Shown: positions 1-5,912 of the stretch, piece by piece | Position numbering within the stretch: the stretch's first letter is position 1 | Layout of the letters: each line of letters begins with the position of its first letter | From: Alphaproteobacteria bacterium | GTDB taxonomy: Bacteria > Pseudomonadota > Alphaproteobacteria > Micavibrionales > Micavibrionaceae | Reading direction: 5' to 3' | DNA length: 7,736 nt | Assembly: GCA_016763095.1 (NCBI GenBank) | Contig: JAESUK010000120.1 | Coordinates: 1 to 7,736, forward strand | Notes under the pieces: generated by a model | Seen by the model: only the letters and a program-made list of their open reading frames with translations | Database searches by the model: none | What the model was told of the DNA's origin: nothing | Position numbers and translations under genes: made by a program

Positions 1-412
1 GTTGCGCGGTGACCTTATCACCTTTATCAGTACTTACATCCCATAAGTTGGTGCTTTCATTAAAAACGGCTGACGTTACTTTGGTATCAAACTGGTAACT
101 TTTACGGATGTCATAACGATCAGCAAAATGTTTAAGATATTCTAAAATCTCAGTTTGATTCACATAACGATTTTTCCAAGTCCATTCTTGCAAGAGTTCT
201 TTATCAAACGAGTAACAATAGTAAAAACTTTCTGTATCCGACAAAATTCCTGGATAACGGTTTGAATACCATGTTCCACCAATATCCCCATCTTTATCAT
301 AAGACTGAACCGTCATTCCTAGTTCATTACGCAGTTTATGTGTCATATACATGCCACCAAAACCCGCTCCAATAATCACTGCATCAAAATCCGCTTTTGT
401 ATTCTTACTCAC
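1..412 (-). CDS. Flavin-containing Baeyer-Villiger monooxygenase, N-terminal part (cut by window edge)
   Basis: Family reaction: NADPH- and O2-dependent insertion of oxygen next to a ketone, giving an ester or lactone, in the cytoplasm with bound FAD. The 137 visible codons start at a GTG (412) with AGGAG eight bases upstream. Residues 15-20 read GAGFGG, the FAD-binding Rossmann turn. Residues 45-59 (GGTWYSNRYPGILSD) match the conserved BVMO segment after it, and the following stretch with YCYSF, EW and RY is typical of the cyclohexanone monooxygenase group. The family fingerprint FxGxxxHxxxW and the NADPH domain lie beyond the window, so completeness cannot be judged. It is third in the minus-strand operon, 50 bp after the hydrolase stop. 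The family call is firm; the substrate (cyclic ketone, linear ketone, terpenoid or steroid) is unknown. Confidence 0.9.
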   Translation of the reverse strand, partial: MSKNTKADFDAVIIGAGFGGMYMTHKLRNELGMTVQSYDKDGDIGGTWYSNRYPGILSDTESFYYCYSFDKELLQEWTWKNRYVNQTEILEYLKHFADRYDIRKSYQFDTKVTSAVFNESTNLWDVSTDKGDKVTAQ

Positions 413-420
413 TATAATTA

Positions 421-425
421 CTCCT
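421..425 (-). promoter_or_regulatory. Ribosome binding site fixing the GTG start of the BVMO
   Basis: AGGAG on the minus strand, eight bases before GTG at 412. No ATG lies in frame before the FAD-binding GAGFGG turn, so this site supports the GTG start. Confidence 0.75.
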
Positions 426-462
426 AATTTATATCTATAATTTTATGTTCAATACTGTTTAG

Positions 463-1368
463 TTACGAAGCCAACCCCCTGTACCAAACAGCTATTTTAT
501 TAATTTCTTCGTCGGCCTCTACTGCTCGACCCGCTAAGAATGGAAATACGTGTTGCATGTTGTCAACAACAGATAACATGCTGTTGACCCCAGCTTTATT
601 CGCCACCGAATGGACTCTACGTGCATCATCTAACAACGTTTCCTCACTGCCGGCGTTAATATAAAGTGGGGGGAAATTGGTGAAGTCCGCATATAAGGGG
701 TTTGCAAGAGGGTTAGTAGCTGAGCCATTTTCACCCAAAAACATACCCGCCATTGCTTCTAACACAGAACGTTTAACCAATGCATCCGTTGCATCATTTT
801 CATCTAACGTTGACCCTGTTAACTCCATATCAAGCCATGGTGAAAAAACTATGACGCTGCTGGGTAGTGACAAGCCTTTGTCACGAAAGTTAAGCACCGA
901 AGAAATAGCCAAATTACCTCCAGCAGAATCACCCATCATCGTTATATTTTCTGGCAAAAAACCTTTTTCTAACATCTTTTTATAAACAGCAATCACATCA
1001 TCCAATTGCGCAGGAAAAGGGGCCTCGGGCGCTAAGCGATAATTTAATACTAAACAAGTTGCATTGAGTGCTTTTGCAACATGTCCTGCTAATTTACGAT
1101 GACTTGAAGACGAACCAACAACAAAACCGCCGCCGTGGGTATAAATCAAAACCTTCTTGGCATCAGCGTCTAGCGGCAATGCCCAGATTGCATTGACACC
1201 CGCAACACAATCACTTTTATAAGTAACACCTTCTGGCTCCTTAGTTGGTCTCTCCCATTCATCAAATACGTCTCGCATATCATCGATTGTCATATTAGGA
1301 TTCGCCGCCATTCTTTCAGACCAGCTTTGATAAAGCTCTCGTAAAAAATCAGATTCTTTTGACGCCAT
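463..1368 (-). CDS. Alpha/beta hydrolase, hormone-sensitive lipase (family IV) type esterase/lactonase
   Basis: A 301-residue serine hydrolase of normal family length with no signal peptide, so probably cytoplasmic. It has the HGGGF oxyanion-hole motif (78-82), the nucleophile elbow GDSAGG (146-151, Ser148), an acid in the SEETLLDDA segment (241-249, Glu243 or Asp247) and the catalytic His273 in MQHVF. The family hydrolyses short esters and lactones and includes the monoterpene epsilon-lactone hydrolases that act after BVMOs. With a BVMO next in the operon, opening that enzyme's ester or lactone product is the natural role (inference). The ATG at 1368 has CGGAG nine bases upstream, placed inside the end of the thioesterase gene. 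Only two bases separate the thioesterase stop from this start, so the genes are probably translationally coupled. Confidence 0.92.
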   Translation of the reverse strand: MASKESDFLRELYQSWSERMAANPNMTIDDMRDVFDEWERPTKEPEGVTYKSDCVAGVNAIWALPLDADAKKVLIYTHGGGFVVGSSSSHRKLAGHVAKALNATCLVLNYRLAPEAPFPAQLDDVIAVYKKMLEKGFLPENITMMGDSAGGNLAISSVLNFRDKGLSLPSSVIVFSPWLDMELTGSTLDENDATDALVKRSVLEAMAGMFLGENGSATNPLANPLYADFTNFPPLYINAGSEETLLDDARRVHSVANKAGVNSMLSVVDNMQHVFPFLAGRAVEADEEINKIAVWYRGLAS

Positions 1369-1370
1369 AC

Positions 1371-1805
1371 TTAAATACTCCGTTTATTTGCGATGTTTAA
1401 AAAAGATTGAGGAACTGCGACGGGTTTTTTCGCCTCGTAATCAAAAAACACAAGACCCGATTTAGCAATAGCCACAACCGTACCTGTCTCTTTAGACGAC
1501 ATACGGTAATACATATCACAACCTTTAGAAGAAAAATCGCCCAAAGCAATTTCAACCGCCAGCATTTCCCCAAAAAATGCCTCTGCTTTATAATTTACAC
1601 CCAAGTCAGCCATGATAATTCCATAACCCTCCACGTCCAACTCTGACATATCATTCGCCATAAAAAACTGCGCACGCGCTTCATGAATCAAAGAAACAAC
1701 GCTATCGTGTGCCAAGTGATTGCCTATATTAAGATCCGTCACTCGAACCGTTAGTTCGTGGATGAAAAGTGTTTCCTCTGGGTAAGAAATAATAATTCTA
1801 GCCAT
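1371..1805 (-). CDS. Hotdog-fold (4HBT-like) acyl-CoA thioesterase
   Basis: A 144-residue single hotdog domain, the usual length for 4HBT/YbgC-like thioesterases, which cleave acyl-CoA to acid and CoA in the cytoplasm. The segment RVTDLNIGNHLAHD (21-34) followed by HEAR (41-44) is the catalytic-loop plus long-helix signature. Asp24 is the likely catalytic acid and GNH takes the place of the usual G-H-V/N turn. The strand with LGVNYKAEAFFGE (68-80) is also typical. An in-frame TTG at 1814 would add three residues but touches the Shine-Dalgarno AAGGA directly; the ATG at 1805 has correct nine-base spacing and is preferred. First gene of the minus-strand operon with the hydrolase and BVMO. It may release an acid from a CoA intermediate or act as a housekeeping valve; the substrate is unknown. 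Confidence 0.85.
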   Translation of the reverse strand: MARIIISYPEETLFIHELTVRVTDLNIGNHLAHDSVVSLIHEARAQFFMANDMSELDVEGYGIIMADLGVNYKAEAFFGEMLAVEIALGDFSSKGCDMYYRMSSKETGTVVAIAKSGLVFFDYEAKKPVAVPQSFLNIANKRSI

Positions 1806-1814
1806 AAATAACAA

Positions 1815-1819
1815 TCCTT
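1815..1819 (-). promoter_or_regulatory. Ribosome binding site of the thioesterase
   Basis: AAGGA on the minus strand, nine bases before ATG 1805 and directly abutting the alternative TTG, so it decides for the ATG. It lies 11 bases beyond the T-run of the terminator-like hairpin. Confidence 0.7.
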
Positions 1820-1830
1820 AATTGTTCACT

Positions 1831-1854
1831 AAAAAAACCTATCACACAATAGGT
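1831..1854 (-). terminator. Terminator-like hairpin with T-run in the leader of the thioesterase operon
   Basis: On the minus strand a perfect 6-bp stem ACCTAT/ATAGGT (1854-1849 and 1842-1837) encloses a 6-base loop and runs straight into seven T residues (1837-1831). This is the layout of a weak intrinsic terminator, but it sits only 26 bases before the thioesterase start. That fits an attenuator better than a gene-end terminator. The same palindrome could instead be a protein operator. The stem is short and has only two G-C pairs. Confidence 0.4.
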
Positions 1855-1861
1855 CAACCTA
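1837..1861. repeat. Three alternating ACCTA/TAGGT half-sites
   Basis: ACCTA at 1837-1841, TAGGT at 1850-1854 and ACCTA again at 1857-1861, in alternating orientation. The outer pairs form ACCTAT-N6-ATAGGT and TAGGT-CA-ACCTA palindromes. They lie where a repressor or activator could block or aid transcription into the thioesterase. A TTGACC/TTTAGT pair (1857-1852, 1833-1828, spacer 18) overlaps them and could be a weak sigma-70 promoter. Either an operator or part of an RNA attenuator. Confidence 0.35.
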
Positions 1862-1868
1862 CTTAAAG

Positions 1869-1898
1869 CCTGTTGCAAAAAAAACATCTCGCAACTGG
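1869..1898 (-). repeat. Inverted repeat / first leader hairpin
   Basis: CCTGTTGC and GCAACTGG form 8-base arms with one mismatch around a 14-base centre. In the minus-strand transcript this is a CCAGUUGC/GCAACAGG hairpin with eight U in the loop. It starts one base after the stop codon of the small leader ORF. Its second arm can also pair with the first arm of the terminator-like hairpin (GCAACAGG with CCUAUUGU, one C-A mismatch and one G-U pair), giving mutually exclusive structures. Confidence 0.4.
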
Positions 1899-1899
1899 T

Positions 1900-1953
1900 T
1901 TATCTTGCCCACAACCAAAACAGCCATTCGGGTGCGTTTTTTCTTGTCATCAT
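1900..1953 (-). CDS. Possible 17-residue Trp-rich leader peptide
   Basis: A minus-strand ATG-to-TAA frame of 17 residues, MMTRKNAPEWLFWLWAR, with three tryptophans among its last eight residues. It begins about 22 bases after the predicted sigma-54 transcription start and ends just before the first leader hairpin, as regulatory leader peptides do. No Shine-Dalgarno sequence is visible before either ATG, and so short a frame can arise by chance. No homologue is recognised. It is recorded because of its position, not because of proven coding signal. Confidence 0.2.
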   Translation of the reverse strand: MMTRKNAPEWLFWLWAR

Positions 1954-1985
1954 TTTTCTATCAGTAAAGCAAACAACCTTTGAGA

Positions 1986-2001
1986 AGCAAAATTCACACC
2001 A
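1986..2001 (-). promoter_or_regulatory. Sigma-54 (-24/-12) promoter of the thioesterase-hydrolase-BVMO operon
   Basis: The minus strand reads TGGTGTGAATTTTGCT. Against the consensus TGGCACG-N4-TTGCW it keeps TGG, the G at the end of the -24 block, TTGC and the final W; GG and GC are exactly 10 bases apart. Transcription would start near 1974-1975, giving a leader of about 170 nt. The AcoR-type sigma-54 activator is encoded immediately upstream, which makes this match much more credible than one found in isolation. No other GG-N10-GC with good flanks was found in this gap or in the 5409-5510 gap. Confidence 0.65.
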
Positions 2002-2108
2002 AAAACCCAGGCTTGAGCCCTTTTCACTAAATTATATTGTCTATCGCTTTGAACTTTGGAATTACGCATCGTTACAATTCATTTTTCACATTAACTTAGT
2101 AGGAAATA

Positions 2109-2124
2109 CGGCGTTTTAACACCG
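2109..2124. promoter_or_regulatory. Palindrome, candidate enhancer (UAS) for the sigma-54 activator
   Basis: CGGCGTTTTAACACCG is a 16-bp palindrome with 7-base arms, one mismatched pair and a 2-base centre. Its centre lies about 140 bp upstream of the predicted sigma-54 start, inside the usual 80-200 bp range for enhancers of such activators. AT-rich DNA that could bend fills the space between. As RNA it would also form a hairpin (with a G-U pair), but no T-run follows on either strand, so a terminator is less likely. The binding protein is an inference. Confidence 0.4.
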
Positions 2125-2203
2125 GCTACATTTGAATATGTAAAAAAACGGGACTGTGTCGGCTAAAAAGTCTCATTCTAAAACAGTGACGCCTCATAAA
2201 ACT

Positions 2204-4135
2204 TTAGCTTGCATTACCCTTCACTTTTTTATAAAAGGTGCTTCTTGCAATGCCTAAATGTTCAGCTGCCTTTGATACATTCCCGTTAAAAACCTCAAGC
2301 GTTTCGCGTATTAATTTACTTTCAATATCTCGTAAAGAACCTACATTAGCGATTAGTTCTTTAGCATCAACATGAACAATATTCTCTCTCATTCTTTTAG
2401 GGATGTTGTCTAACGTTAGCTTAGCGCCCGAGTTCATCAAAAAACAATTTTCAGCAAAGTTTTTCAACTCTCGGACATTGCCTGGCCAACGGTATTTGCT
2501 TAGTGCTTCAAAAAAACACTTTCCCACGTCAGGCGACACCCCACTATTTTCTCTAGCCACTTTATCCATAAAATAATTGAATAAAAATGGTATGTCTTCT
2601 TTGTGTTCACGTAATTCAGGTAAATTAACAACGGTTGCATTGACTCTGTAGTATAAATCTTCCCTTAGTGTTTTAGCTTCCACCTCTTCTTCAAGGTTTT
2701 TATTTGTTGCCACCAAAACTCGAGCATTTATTGTACGCGGGGTTGATTCTCCAATTCTCACAACTTCTCTTTCCTCAAGGACTCTAAGCAAGTAAACCTG
2801 CATATCCAGAGGCAATTCACAAAACTCATCCAGCAGTATTGTTCCATTTTTTGCAGCTTCAAACTTACCAACCATACCCCCGCGTTTAGCACCAGAAAAA
2901 CTCCCTTCTGCATAGCCGAATAGTTCACTGGCCAATAAATCTTTTTGTATAGCACCGCAATTAATTGCTACAAAATTTCCTGAACATTCGCTTAAATTAT
3001 GAATTTCTTTCGAGAACACCTCTTTGCCTGTTCCTGTCCTACCCGTAATCGTTATGATTCCGTTGTACTTTGCTAATTTTTTAGCCAACTTACGTAACTC
3101 AGACATTTCATGGCTTCCGCCAATAAGCAAGGTATCGCTCTCATTCCGATTTATCTGCATATTTGGGGAAACGGGCTTTTTTGTTTTTAACTTCTGTTTT
3201 TGCGAAACAATAAGTATGTGGCCTATTGTTTTATGATTACTCACGACAGCCTCAAGCCAATCATTCTTAATGTCACTTGGTAAGCTATTTTTTTCAATCT
3301 TCATCAGCGAGAGCTCTTCAACTCGTCTACCTACTTTGACATTTTGTAATAACAAGGGCAATGTCTTGCCCGTACCAACCTCTGGACTCATCCATACAAC
3401 AAAGCCTTCATTATCAAACACCATGACCTTGTCATTAACCCAGCGGTTCAATTGATCCATACAACTTCCCATCAATTGATTTTTTTCCTGATTCTTTTCA
3501 TCATTGAGACGTAGTTCAATACAAGACGCCATGGAATTAACCCAGCCAAGGTTCATCGATAAGAATGAGTGCTCTGGGCCTGTTGTATCAAGCACACCTA
3601 GAACCCTGCCATCTCTTAAATCTTTAATCGGCACGGCTGCACAGCCCCAAACTTTCACTATTTCACAGTAATGTTCTTGTGCCACAATTTGTACAGGGCG
3701 CTTTAACGATAATGCTGTGCCAACCGCATTAGTGCCAATAGACTCTTCCGTCCAAGTACTCCCGACGATCAAGTCTTGAGTATCTGCTAGCATTAATGTT
3801 TTTGCATTGCCCTCACGTTCAATGATGGTTCCTTCAGCAGACGCAAGCAACAAAAAAAGTTGATTGTCATCAAGAATTTTACGGGAACCTTTGATGATAG
3901 GCAAAGCTGCTTTACGCAAGTCAGCGTGCACATCATATATAGGACATTTCTGAATTAAGTTTGGTGCTTTATCTAATTTAGCATTGACTGCAAACTCTCG
4001 TGAACGGCTCCATGAGTCCAAAACAGTTCGTGACACCTTTGATTCATCAATATCAATATCACAATTAAATAACTCCCATGCTTTTGCGATATCTTTTTGA
4101 TAACTAGATATCTTTTGTGTATATATTCTGCCCAT
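2204..4135 (-). CDS. AcoR-type sigma-54-dependent transcriptional activator (GAF, AAA+, Fis HTH)
   Basis: A 643-residue enhancer-binding protein that remodels sigma-54 RNA polymerase using ATP. Order: N-terminal region with SWSRSR (~41-46); GAF sensor domain (~85-205) containing GTNAVGTAL and a VWGCAAVPI...GVLD block as in AcoR; a PAS-like linker (~226-300); AAA+ domain (~335-565) with Walker A GRTGTGKE (365-372), the sigma-54 contact loop GSFSGA (411-416), Walker B ILLDEF (433-438), sensor ATNKN, and REDLYYR with two candidate arginine fingers (491, 497); C-terminal Fis-type HTH (~618-640). GSFSGA differs from the canonical GAFTGA by two conservative changes, and Walker A has Arg where Glu is usual. 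The ATG at 4135 has GGGAGG four bases before it; an in-frame ATG at 4147 has none, so 4135 is preferred. The GAF domain probably senses a pathway metabolite. The sigma-54 promoter downstream is its likely target. Confidence 0.93.
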   Translation of the reverse strand: MGRIYTQKISSYQKDIAKAWELFNCDIDIDESKVSRTVLDSWSRSREFAVNAKLDKAPNLIQKCPIYDVHADLRKAALPIIKGSRKILDDNQLFLLLASAEGTIIEREGNAKTLMLADTQDLIVGSTWTEESIGTNAVGTALSLKRPVQIVAQEHYCEIVKVWGCAAVPIKDLRDGRVLGVLDTTGPEHSFLSMNLGWVNSMASCIELRLNDEKNQEKNQLMGSCMDQLNRWVNDKVMVFDNEGFVVWMSPEVGTGKTLPLLLQNVKVGRRVEELSLMKIEKNSLPSDIKNDWLEAVVSNHKTIGHILIVSQKQKLKTKKPVSPNMQINRNESDTLLIGGSHEMSELRKLAKKLAKYNGIITITGRTGTGKEVFSKEIHNLSECSGNFVAINCGAIQKDLLASELFGYAEGSFSGAKRGGMVGKFEAAKNGTILLDEFCELPLDMQVYLLRVLEEREVVRIGESTPRTINARVLVATNKNLEEEVEAKTLREDLYYRVNATVVNLPELREHKEDIPFLFNYFMDKVARENSGVSPDVGKCFFEALSKYRWPGNVRELKNFAENCFLMNSGAKLTLDNIPKRMRENIVHVDAKELIANVGSLRDIESKLIRETLEVFNGNVSKAAEHLGIARSTFYKKVKGNAS

Positions 4136-4254
4136 AACGCCTCCCATGTAGCTGTCTAATCAACATTTAATTGTTTTATATCAATAACTTTATTTTTATT
4201 CTCAACAATACACGACTTATCTATTTTGTGTTTATACCGCTAATTTTTATAGTA
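4136..4254 (-). promoter_or_regulatory. AT-rich gap upstream of the activator gene
   Basis: 119 bp between the ene-reductase stop and the activator start. A possible but poor sigma-70 pair is TTGAGA (4205-4200) and TATAAA (4180-4175) with a 19-base spacer. No GG-N10-GC element is seen, so the activator does not appear to use sigma-54 itself. No strong terminator follows the ene-reductase gene. Confidence 0.3.
4140..4145 (-). promoter_or_regulatory. Ribosome binding site deciding the activator start
   Basis: GGGAGG on the minus strand ends four bases before ATG 4135. It lies inside the first codons of the longer alternative frame from 4147, which argues for 4135. The spacing is slightly short. 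Confidence 0.6.
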
Positions 4255-5408
4255 TCATTTTTTACTTCTCTCAACCGGTAGCCGTTTTAACGATTTGGAC
4301 CATCGATCCAGCCACCATCCATATTGTTCCGGCCATTGCTCAAACTTCTCAGCGTAATTAAAAAATTCGGCTGCGTGCCGTGGCCAGTATGGGTCATGCA
4401 AGGCAGTCCGCCCTATAGCAATTAAGTCTGCTTGCGACCCTTGTAAAATAGCTTCTGCTTGCTGTGCTTTTGTAATCATTCCAACCGTTACGACAGGAAC
4501 TCCTGCACGTTGTTTAATGGCCTCCGCAAGGTAGACTTGAAACCCCAAGGTTCTTTGTAATATATGTTTTTTTTCAATGTTATACCCACCACTTGAACAA
4601 TCAATTAAATCAACACCTAATTTAGCAAGCTCTTTTGCAAGTACAACTGACTCATCTATTGACCAACCAACATCAATACCATCGACAACAGACATTCTAA
4701 AAAACAAGGGTTTAGATTTCGGCCAATGAGCTCGAACAGCTGCTGTCACTTCCAGCGCAAGTTTCATCCTACCGCCGTCACCACCGTATTCATCATCTCT
4801 GGTGTTCGCTAAAGGCGAGAGAAATTCACTTATTAAGACCCATGTGCGCCATGTATTTTCAACACATCAAAACCCGCTTTGTTCGCGCGCTCAGCAGCCT
4901 GCCCCCAAGCATTCACAATGCCGGCTATGTCTGCCTTACTCAGGCCGCTGGCTGATGGTATATCAGTTTTTGGAAGGGATTCCCCCGGGCCTACAACACC
5001 CCAAGGCTCTCTACCTTTAATTGCATCGCTTTCATCGAGGTAACCGTTACCTTCCCATGGCGGTCTGGTCGACGCTTTTAAACCCGCATGAGCAATCTGC
5101 ACACCCATTTTTGAACCCTGTTCGTGGGCAAAGTTAACTATTCGACTTAAAGGTTCAATCTGCTCATCCGACCACAAACCCAAATCACCTGCACTTATTC
5201 GCCCTCTTGCTTCAACCGCCGTCGCCTCCAGCATAATCAAACCTGCTCCACCGAGTGCGAATTGAGCATAATGTGCAAAGTGCTCATCAGCGGCAATGCC
5301 ATCCACCCCCGCTTGGTAAGTGCACATAGGCGAAATCATTATTCTATTGGCTATCTCTATATCTCGGACCTGCCAAGATGAAAAAAGAAGAGGAGATTCT
5401 AAATACAT
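4255..5408 (-). pseudogene. Old Yellow Enzyme family ene-reductase (NADH:flavin oxidoreductase), single-base frameshift
   Basis: FMN-dependent reduction of C=C bonds next to a carbonyl is the family reaction. The first part (5408 to 4833) encodes 191 residues with NRIMISPMCTY (21-31, flavin-tuning Cys29 and Tyr31 as in YqjM-type enzymes), QIAHAG (105-110) and KIHGAHG with substrate-binding His186 and His189, then runs into TAA. The second part continues in another frame with EFLSPLANTR, DEYGG, DLIDCSSGG and a C-terminal IGRTALHDPYWPR. Restoring one base between 4837 and 4838 turns the junction into HGYLISEFLSPL, exactly the family sequence, and gives one protein of 384 residues, a little longer than YqjM or XenA. 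The second half alone lacks the active-site half of the barrel. The ATG at 5408 has only a weak ribosome site. Either a recent pseudogene or a base-call error. Upstream of the activator on the same strand and divergent from the DUF35 operon. Confidence 0.88.
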
Positions 5409-5510
5409 TGTTTAACTTTCACGTTAGGTCTAGCAGACCAACATAACAAGTGTTAGAATTTTATTCAAGAAATAACATTAACGTATAAAAACACCGTTAG
5501 GGAACATCAA
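5409..5510. promoter_or_regulatory. Divergent promoter region between the ene-reductase and DUF35 operon
   Basis: 102 bp serving two opposite transcripts. It contains GGTCT-AGC-AGACC (5427-5439), a perfect 5-bp-arm inverted repeat near the ene-reductase start. It also has a TATAAA (5484-5489) suitable as a -10 for the rightward operon, without a good -35. Neither strand has a -24/-12 element, so these genes probably use sigma-70. The inverted repeat is a candidate operator of unknown owner. Confidence 0.4.
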
Positions 5511-5909
5511 ATGACTGAAACTAGCACGCAGCACAAGAACGCTGGGCCTGACTTAACTTATCAACAATATCTACAAAAGGACACGCTCGCTTTACCTAAA
5601 TGCATTGAATGCAGCAAATTGCACTTTTACCCTCGTATAGTTTGCCCTCACTGTGGCAGCTTTAATCTAGAGTGGAAAATTTTATCTGGAAAAGGCGAAG
5701 TCTATTCAACGACAACCATTCGACGCAAACCGGAGCGCGGCGGCAACTACAACGTTTGCTTAGTAACCTTAGATGAAGGCCCGCGGATGATGAGCCGCGT
5801 TGATGGCATTGCTGCTGAAGACGTAGAAATTGGCGACAAACTCATCGCCCGTATCATTAATAACGATGGCGACTGTCACGTTATTTTCACCCCATTACAG
5901 GAGGTTTAA
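5511..5909 (+). CDS. DUF35 zinc-ribbon / OB-fold protein, partner of the thiolase-like enzyme
   Basis: A 132-residue protein, full length for the family. Zinc ribbon: two CxxC pairs, CIEC (31-34) and CPHC (45-48). The OB-fold (~55-128) starts with SGKGEVYS and includes GDKL (108-111). DUF35 proteins are non-catalytic or helper subunits that bind acyl-CoA and dock onto thiolase-superfamily enzymes, for example ChsH2 with the Ltp2 aldolase or the DUF35 subunit in archaeal thiolase/HMG-CoA synthase complexes. The thiolase-like gene begins three bases after this stop, so a stoichiometric complex is likely. The ATG at 5511 has AGGGA seven bases upstream. First gene of the rightward operon. Confidence 0.93.
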   Translation: MTETSTQHKNAGPDLTYQQYLQKDTLALPKCIECSKLHFYPRIVCPHCGSFNLEWKILSGKGEVYSTTTIRRKPERGGNYNVCLVTLDEGPRMMSRVDGIAAEDVEIGDKLIARIINNDGDCHVIFTPLQEV

Positions 5910-5912
5910 ACG

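Larger units (their letters stand above)
1806..2203. other. 398-bp regulatory gap between the activator gene and the thioesterase operon
   Basis: Besides the promoter, palindromes, hairpins and small ORF listed separately, this gap holds an isolated TATAAT at 2036-2031 (minus) without a usable -35, and a T-run at 2148-2142 (minus) without a strong stem before it. No convincing terminator for the activator gene was found, so some readthrough into the operon is possible. No gene remnant is recognised. Confidence 0.6.

Noticed and set aside
677..985. Plus-strand frame of 102 codons
   Set aside because: Antisense to the alpha/beta hydrolase, whose motifs are unambiguous; no ribosome site and no recognisable domain.
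1407..1646. Plus-strand frame of 79 codons
   Set aside because: Antisense shadow of the thioesterase gene.
1812..1814. TTG as start of the thioesterase
   Set aside because: It touches the AAGGA ribosome site with zero spacing; the ATG at 1805 has proper spacing.
2031..2036. Perfect TATAAT on the minus strand as a sigma-70 promoter
   Set aside because: No -35-like hexamer lies 16-18 bases upstream and no extended -10 is present; the sigma-54 element nearby is far better supported.
2142..2160. T-run after the activator gene as intrinsic terminator
   Set aside because: The minus strand has seven T residues, but the sequence before them gives at most a 4-bp stem with a large loop.
2150..2175. 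GGGACTGTGTC sequence resembling an insertion-sequence end
   Set aside because: No matching opposite end, no transposase remnant and no target duplication were found in the window.
3024..3455. Two plus-strand frames of 70 and 61 codons
   Set aside because: Both are antisense to the activator gene and carry no recognisable motif.
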